From Streptosporangium carneum (lineage in GTDB: Bacteria > Actinomycetota > Actinomycetes > Streptosporangiales > Streptosporangiaceae): DNA of 64,000 nt. Below are positions 55,251-64,000 of this stretch, piece after piece. How positions within the stretch are numbered: position 1 is the first letter of the stretch; each line of letters opens with the position of its first letter. The stretch covers positions 1 through 64,000 of the forward strand of contig NZ_BSEV01000003.1 of assembly GCF_027922005.1 (NCBI RefSeq), written 5' to 3'. Below the pieces are notes generated by a model. It did not search any database and was not told where the DNA came from. It saw only the letters and a program-made list of their open reading frames with translations. Position numbers and translations under genes: made by a program.

Positions 55251-56432
55251 TTACCAGTCGAGCAGCAGAGCTTTCACGTCGAACGGCGGCGGCCCCAGCT
55301 TGATCTCGTGCTCGGGCTCGGCCAGCCGAAGCGCGGGGAAGCGGTGTGCCAGAGCCGGAATCGCCGACCGGAATACGAGCTCGGCCAGGGGTCTGCCGAG
55401 ACAATGATGGATGCCGTGCCCGAACGCGACATGCGGCGTTCTCTCGCGGGTGATGTCGAACCGATCGTCCGGGCCGGGGAAGGCTCGCCGGTTCGCTCCC
55501 AGCAAAGAGCACGTGACGGTGTCGCCGGCCTTGATGGTGTGATCACCGATGCGCACGTCCTCCAGCGCGATCCGCGGAGTGAGCTTCTCGTCGATGGTGA
55601 GATACCGGAGCATCTCCTCCAGCCAGTCGGGGACGACGTCCGACTTCTCCCGAAGCAGCGCGAACTGCTCGGGGGCCTCGACCATCAGCCACGCGCCCGC
55701 CGCGAGGAAACGAGCCACCTGATCACCGCCCGCGCCCATGACGAACGCGGCCAGCCCCGTCAGCTCCGCGTCGGTGATCTCGTCCCCGTGTTCGCGCACC
55801 ACGACACTGAGCATGTCGTCACCGGGATCGCGACGCCTGCGAGCCACGGTCTGGCCCATGTACGTCATGAACTTGTTCCCGGCGGCTCCGCGCCTGCTGG
55901 CCGCCCGTCGAGACCGGGTGGCGTGCAGGCTGCGTGACAGCTCCACCTGATCGTCACGCGGAATGCCGAGGAAGTCGCAGGTCGCCGTCGTCGCGATGGA
56001 CCACCCGAAATGCGGGACGAAGTCCAGCGGGCCACCGATGGACTCGATGGCGTCCAGGCTGTCCTCGACGACCTGATCGACCTGCGGCCGGAACCTCTCC
56101 ATCCGCCGGACGGTGAACGCGGACGACACCACCCGGCGCAGTCGCGTGTGCTCCGGCGGGTCGTACTGGGTGATGAAGCCGGGAAAGGTGATTCCGGCCG
56201 CGGTCCCGCCGTAGAGCAGCCTGGAGCTGAACTTGTCCGAGCCCAGAACCTGCCGGACCTCGTCGAACCCGGTGGCGAGCCACGCGGTCCGTCCTCCGGG
56301 GGACTCCTCGGCGCCCAGCTTGGTCATCGGGCCCTCGGCCATGAAGGTCTGGAGCCGTCGTACCGGATCGAATCGGTCCCTCCAGTGCAGTTCCCCGGGC
56401 AGGACAACGTTGAGCTCCTCGAACACTTCCAC
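55251..56432 (-). CDS. oxyA: P450 OxyA, D-O-E ring crosslink
   Basis: The 393-residue P450 starts near VFEELNVVLPGELHWRDRFDPV, matching recalled OxyA. It has TQYDPPEHTRLRRVV, the I-helix AFVMGAGGDQVARFL and the heme loop FGHGIHHCLG with Cys344. OxyA forms the ether between residues 2 and 4. Two GTG starts (56432 and 56426) are possible; the second gives the MFEE start seen in homologues. It is the first gene after MbtH, and a perfect StrR-type box lies 59-87 bases upstream of its start. Confidence 0.87.
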   Translation of the reverse strand: MEVFEELNVVLPGELHWRDRFDPVRRLQTFMAEGPMTKLGAEESPGGRTAWLATGFDEVRQVLGSDKFSSRLLYGGTAAGITFPGFITQYDPPEHTRLRRVVSSAFTVRRMERFRPQVDQVVEDSLDAIESIGGPLDFVPHFGWSIATTATCDFLGIPRDDQVELSRSLHATRSRRAASRRGAAGNKFMTYMGQTVARRRRDPGDDMLSVVVREHGDEITDAELTGLAAFVMGAGGDQVARFLAAGAWLMVEAPEQFALLREKSDVVPDWLEEMLRYLTIDEKLTPRIALEDVRIGDHTIKAGDTVTCSLLGANRRAFPGPDDRFDITRERTPHVAFGHGIHHCLGRPLAELVFRSAIPALAHRFPALRLAEPEHEIKLGPPPFDVKALLLDW

Positions 56433-56490
56433 TTCACAGGTCCTTCCGCCTCAACGGTCGTCTCAGGCCGGCCGGACGAGCGCCGAGGCC

Positions 56491-56519
56491 GTCCAACTGT
56501 CCACATCGAGCGGCTGGAC
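56491..56519 (-). promoter_or_regulatory. StrR/Bbr-type activator box GTCCAA-N17-CTGGAC
   Basis: GTCCAA at 56491-56496 and CTGGAC at 56514-56519 are separated by exactly 17 bases, fitting the published GTCCAR-N17-YTGGAC consensus without mismatch. It lies between mbtH and oxyA, where it would drive oxyA through the acyltransferase gene. The StrR-type activator is encoded at 43151-44116. Confidence 0.85.
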
Positions 56520-56527
56520 GCCCTCGC

Positions 56528-56736
56528 TCAGGCGCCGGCCTCCGCGATGAGGCTCTTCGGCCGGATGTCCGTCCAGTTCTCCTCGACGTAGGCGAGGCAT
56601 TCCTGTCGGGTGGCCTCGCCGTGGACGCGGGTCCAGCCGAGCGGCACCTCCGCGAACGAGGGCCAGAGCGAGTGCTGCCCTTCGTCGTTGACGAGCACGA
56701 GGAAGGAACCGTCTTCGTTGTCGAACGGGTTGGTCA

Positions 56737-56740
<4 letters not shown>
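56528..56740 (-). CDS. mbtH: MbtH-like NRPS accessory protein
   Basis: The 70-residue protein has the family pattern [32 protein letters not shown] and [14 protein letters not shown], including the conserved tryptophans. MbtH-like proteins bind adenylation domains and help tyrosine-type activation and hydroxylation in glycopeptide synthesis. The ATG overlaps the stop of the NRPS gene (ATGA), so the two are co-translated. It is the last gene before the StrR box. Confidence 0.93.
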
Positions 56741-62349
<5,609 letters not shown>

Positions 62350-62367
62350 GATCTGCTCCTTATGGAG

Positions 62368-64000
62368 TCATCCGCCGGCCGGTCCGGCCTCGAGTTGGTC
62401 CAGCTGATCAGGCGAAAGATCCACGAGCGTGCCGCCCGGAGGCTCCGGTTCCCCGGCGCCCTCGCCGGCGGCCGGGAGCTCCTTGACGACCGCCGCCAGC
62501 CGTTCCGCCGTCTTCTCGTCGAACACCTGCCACGGGTTGAGGTCCAGCCCTTTCCGGCGGGCCAGGGCCGACAGCTGCATCGAGGTGATCGAGTCGCCGC
62601 CGAGCTCGAAGAAGCTGTCGCCGGCGCCCACGCTGTCCAGTCCGAGCACCTCCGCGAACAGCTCGCACAGCTTCGCCTCCATGGCCGAGCGCGGGTCGCG
62701 TCCGGACGACGACCTCGCGACATCGGGGGCCCGCAGCGCCCGGTGATCGACCTTGCCGTTCGGGGTCAGGGGCATCGCGTCCAGCGGGACGAATGCCGCC
62801 GGCCTCATGTGCTCCGGCAGGCGTCCGGCCGCGCTCTCGCGGAGGGCGGAGATCAATGCGCCGTCCTGCCCGGCCTCGGCGGGCACCTGCTCGGTCGCGG
62901 GGACGACATACGCCACCAGGTGCTTCTCACCCGGACCGTCTTCGCGGGCGACGACCGCCACCTGGGCGACCCCCGGATGGTCCGCCAGCACGGCCTCGAT
63001 CTCACCCGGCTCGATCCGGTATCCGCGCACCTTGACCTGCGCGTCGGCCCGCCCGGTGAAGACCAGCTCACCTTCCCTGGTCCAGCGGGCCCGGTCGCCG
63101 GTGCGGTACATGCGCTCACCAGGACGCGCGGGGTTCACGGAAGCCGGCACCGCGACGAACCTCTCCGCTGTCAGGCCCGGACGTCCGAGGTAGCCGCGTG
63201 CGAGCCCGGCCCCCACGACATACAGCTCGCCGGTCACACCTGGCGGCACCGGCTGCAGGAAGGCGTCGAGCACATAGGCCCGCATGCCGGTGATCGGGCG
63301 GCCGATGGGGACCGCGTCGCGTCCCGGAGACAGCGGGGAGCTCATCGTCGCGCATACGGTCGTCTCGGTGGGCCCGTAGGCGTTGATCATCCGGCGACCC
63401 GGCGACCAGCGGTCCACCAGCGCGGGCGGGCATGCCTCGCCGGCCACGACCAGGGTCTCCAGGCTGTCCGGCAGGTCGTCCTCGACGGCCAGCACGCTCG
63501 GCGGCACGGTGACGTGGGTGATGCCCCACCGGCGTACCGCGTCGCCCAGCGACACCCGGGGCGGCATGCTCTCCGCGTCGGCCAGCACGACGGTCCCGCC
63601 CGACAACAGGGCCACGCACAGCTCGGAGACGGCGGCGTCGAATCCAAGAGCGGCGAACTGCAGGATCCGCGAGGCGGACGTGACGCCGAAGCGCTCGATC
63701 TGCGCGCTCGCCAGGTTGCCGAGCCCGGTATGGGTGACAAGGACCCCCTTGGGCACGCCCGTCGACCCCGATGTGTAGATCACATACGCCCCATCACCGG
63801 CCTCCACCCACGGCAGCGCAGTCCGCGGATCGGCGGCGAGCGGCCCGTCCAGCACCACCACCGCGCCCGCGAACTCCTCCGGGACGGCCTCCCGGGTCTC
63901 CGTCGTGCACAGCAGCACCTCTGGCGCGGAATCCGCCAGGATCCAGGTGATGCGCTCGCCCGGGTAATCCGGGTCCACCGGAACGAACACCCCGCCCGCC
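62368..64000 (-). CDS. glycopeptide NRPS, C-terminal part of module 6 (A-PCP), partial
   Basis: The gene runs past the right edge; only its last 543 codons are visible. They contain most of an adenylation domain with YTSGSTGVPKGVLVTH, FDAAVSELC, INAYGPTETT and NGKVDHRAL, then a carrier domain with ELGGDS. The specificity residues read D, A, S, T, V, A, A, V, C, which I recall as the beta-hydroxytyrosine/tyrosine code of module 6. No epimerisation domain follows, as expected for an L-residue at position 6. The tail LVDLSPDQLDQLEAGPAGG may dock with the condensation domain of the next protein, whose gene starts 18 bases downstream. Confidence 0.9.
   Translation of the reverse strand, partial: AGGVFVPVDPDYPGERITWILADSAPEVLLCTTETREAVPEEFAGAVVVLDGPLAADPRTALPWVEAGDGAYVIYTSGSTGVPKGVLVTHTGLGNLASAQIERFGVTSASRILQFAALGFDAAVSELCVALLSGGTVVLADAESMPPRVSLGDAVRRWGITHVTVPPSVLAVEDDLPDSLETLVVAGEACPPALVDRWSPGRRMINAYGPTETTVCATMSSPLSPGRDAVPIGRPITGMRAYVLDAFLQPVPPGVTGELYVVGAGLARGYLGRPGLTAERFVAVPASVNPARPGERMYRTGDRARWTREGELVFTGRADAQVKVRGYRIEPGEIEAVLADHPGVAQVAVVAREDGPGEKHLVAYVVPATEQVPAEAGQDGALISALRESAAGRLPEHMRPAAFVPLDAMPLTPNGKVDHRALRAPDVARSSSGRDPRSAMEAKLCELFAEVLGLDSVGAGDSFFELGGDSITSMQLSALARRKGLDLNPWQVFDEKTAERLAAVVKELPAAGEGAGEPEPPGGTLVDLSPDQLDQLEAGPAGG

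Overview
The window looks like the chromosome of a high-GC filamentous actinomycete. GTG and TTG starts are common, ATGA and GTGA stop/start overlaps are frequent, and third codon positions are strongly GC-biased. A large steroid-catabolic block sits beside a teicoplanin/A40926-type lipoglycopeptide cluster. That combination and the order of the antibiotic genes fit Streptosporangiales such as Nonomuraea best; the genus is inference.

Region 1 (about 1-1149) holds a small DUF3592-like membrane protein and a broken remnant of a large serine recombinase.

Region 2 (about 1150-40087) is a steroid (sterol or bile-acid) degradation island. Its igr-like operon (fadE29-chsH2-fadE28-chsH1-ltp2-maoC, with fadD17-like and Old-Yellow-Enzyme-type genes upstream) removes the last side-chain carbons. 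A second operon (CaiB/racemase, FadD19-, FadA5-, FadE34-, SCP-x thiolase-, MaoC- and thioesterase-like) covers activation and the earlier beta-oxidation rounds. Hsd4A-, HsdA- (3-alpha-HSD), KstD-, KshA- and HsaA-like genes act on the nucleus, and a FadD3-like ligase acts on the C/D-ring remnant. A KstR-type TetR regulator is present. Instead of Mce4, a branched-chain-amino-acid-type ABC importer (cysteine-rich lipoprotein, fused LivHM permease, LivG, LivF) is embedded in the island. A pseudo-palindrome close to TCCCGGTCAGCGGGA recurs in at least seven promoter regions of this island and looks like an undescribed operator.

Region 3 (about 40462-64000, continuing past the right edge) is the left arm of a lipoglycopeptide cluster. 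It has a LuxR/LAL regulator, a StrR-type regulator, prephenate dehydrogenase, an OmpR-type response regulator, a membrane-anchored VanY-type carboxypeptidase, a teicoplanin-type N-acyltransferase, a glycosyltransferase, an FADH2 halogenase, four P450s (OxyC, OxyB, OxyE, OxyA), MbtH, the terminal NRPS module (C-A-PCP-X-TE) and the end of the preceding NRPS. As I recall it, this is the order of dbv3 to dbv17 of A40926. The adenylation residues read as beta-hydroxytyrosine or tyrosine for module 6 and dihydroxyphenylglycine for module 7. OxyE implies the fourth (F-O-G) crosslink and the acyltransferase implies a fatty-acylated aminosugar. A perfect StrR/Bbr-type box, GTCCAA-N17-CTGGAC, lies directly upstream of oxyA, where the cluster regulator is expected to act. 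No vanHAX is visible; self-protection in this arm rests on VanY and an orphan response regulator.
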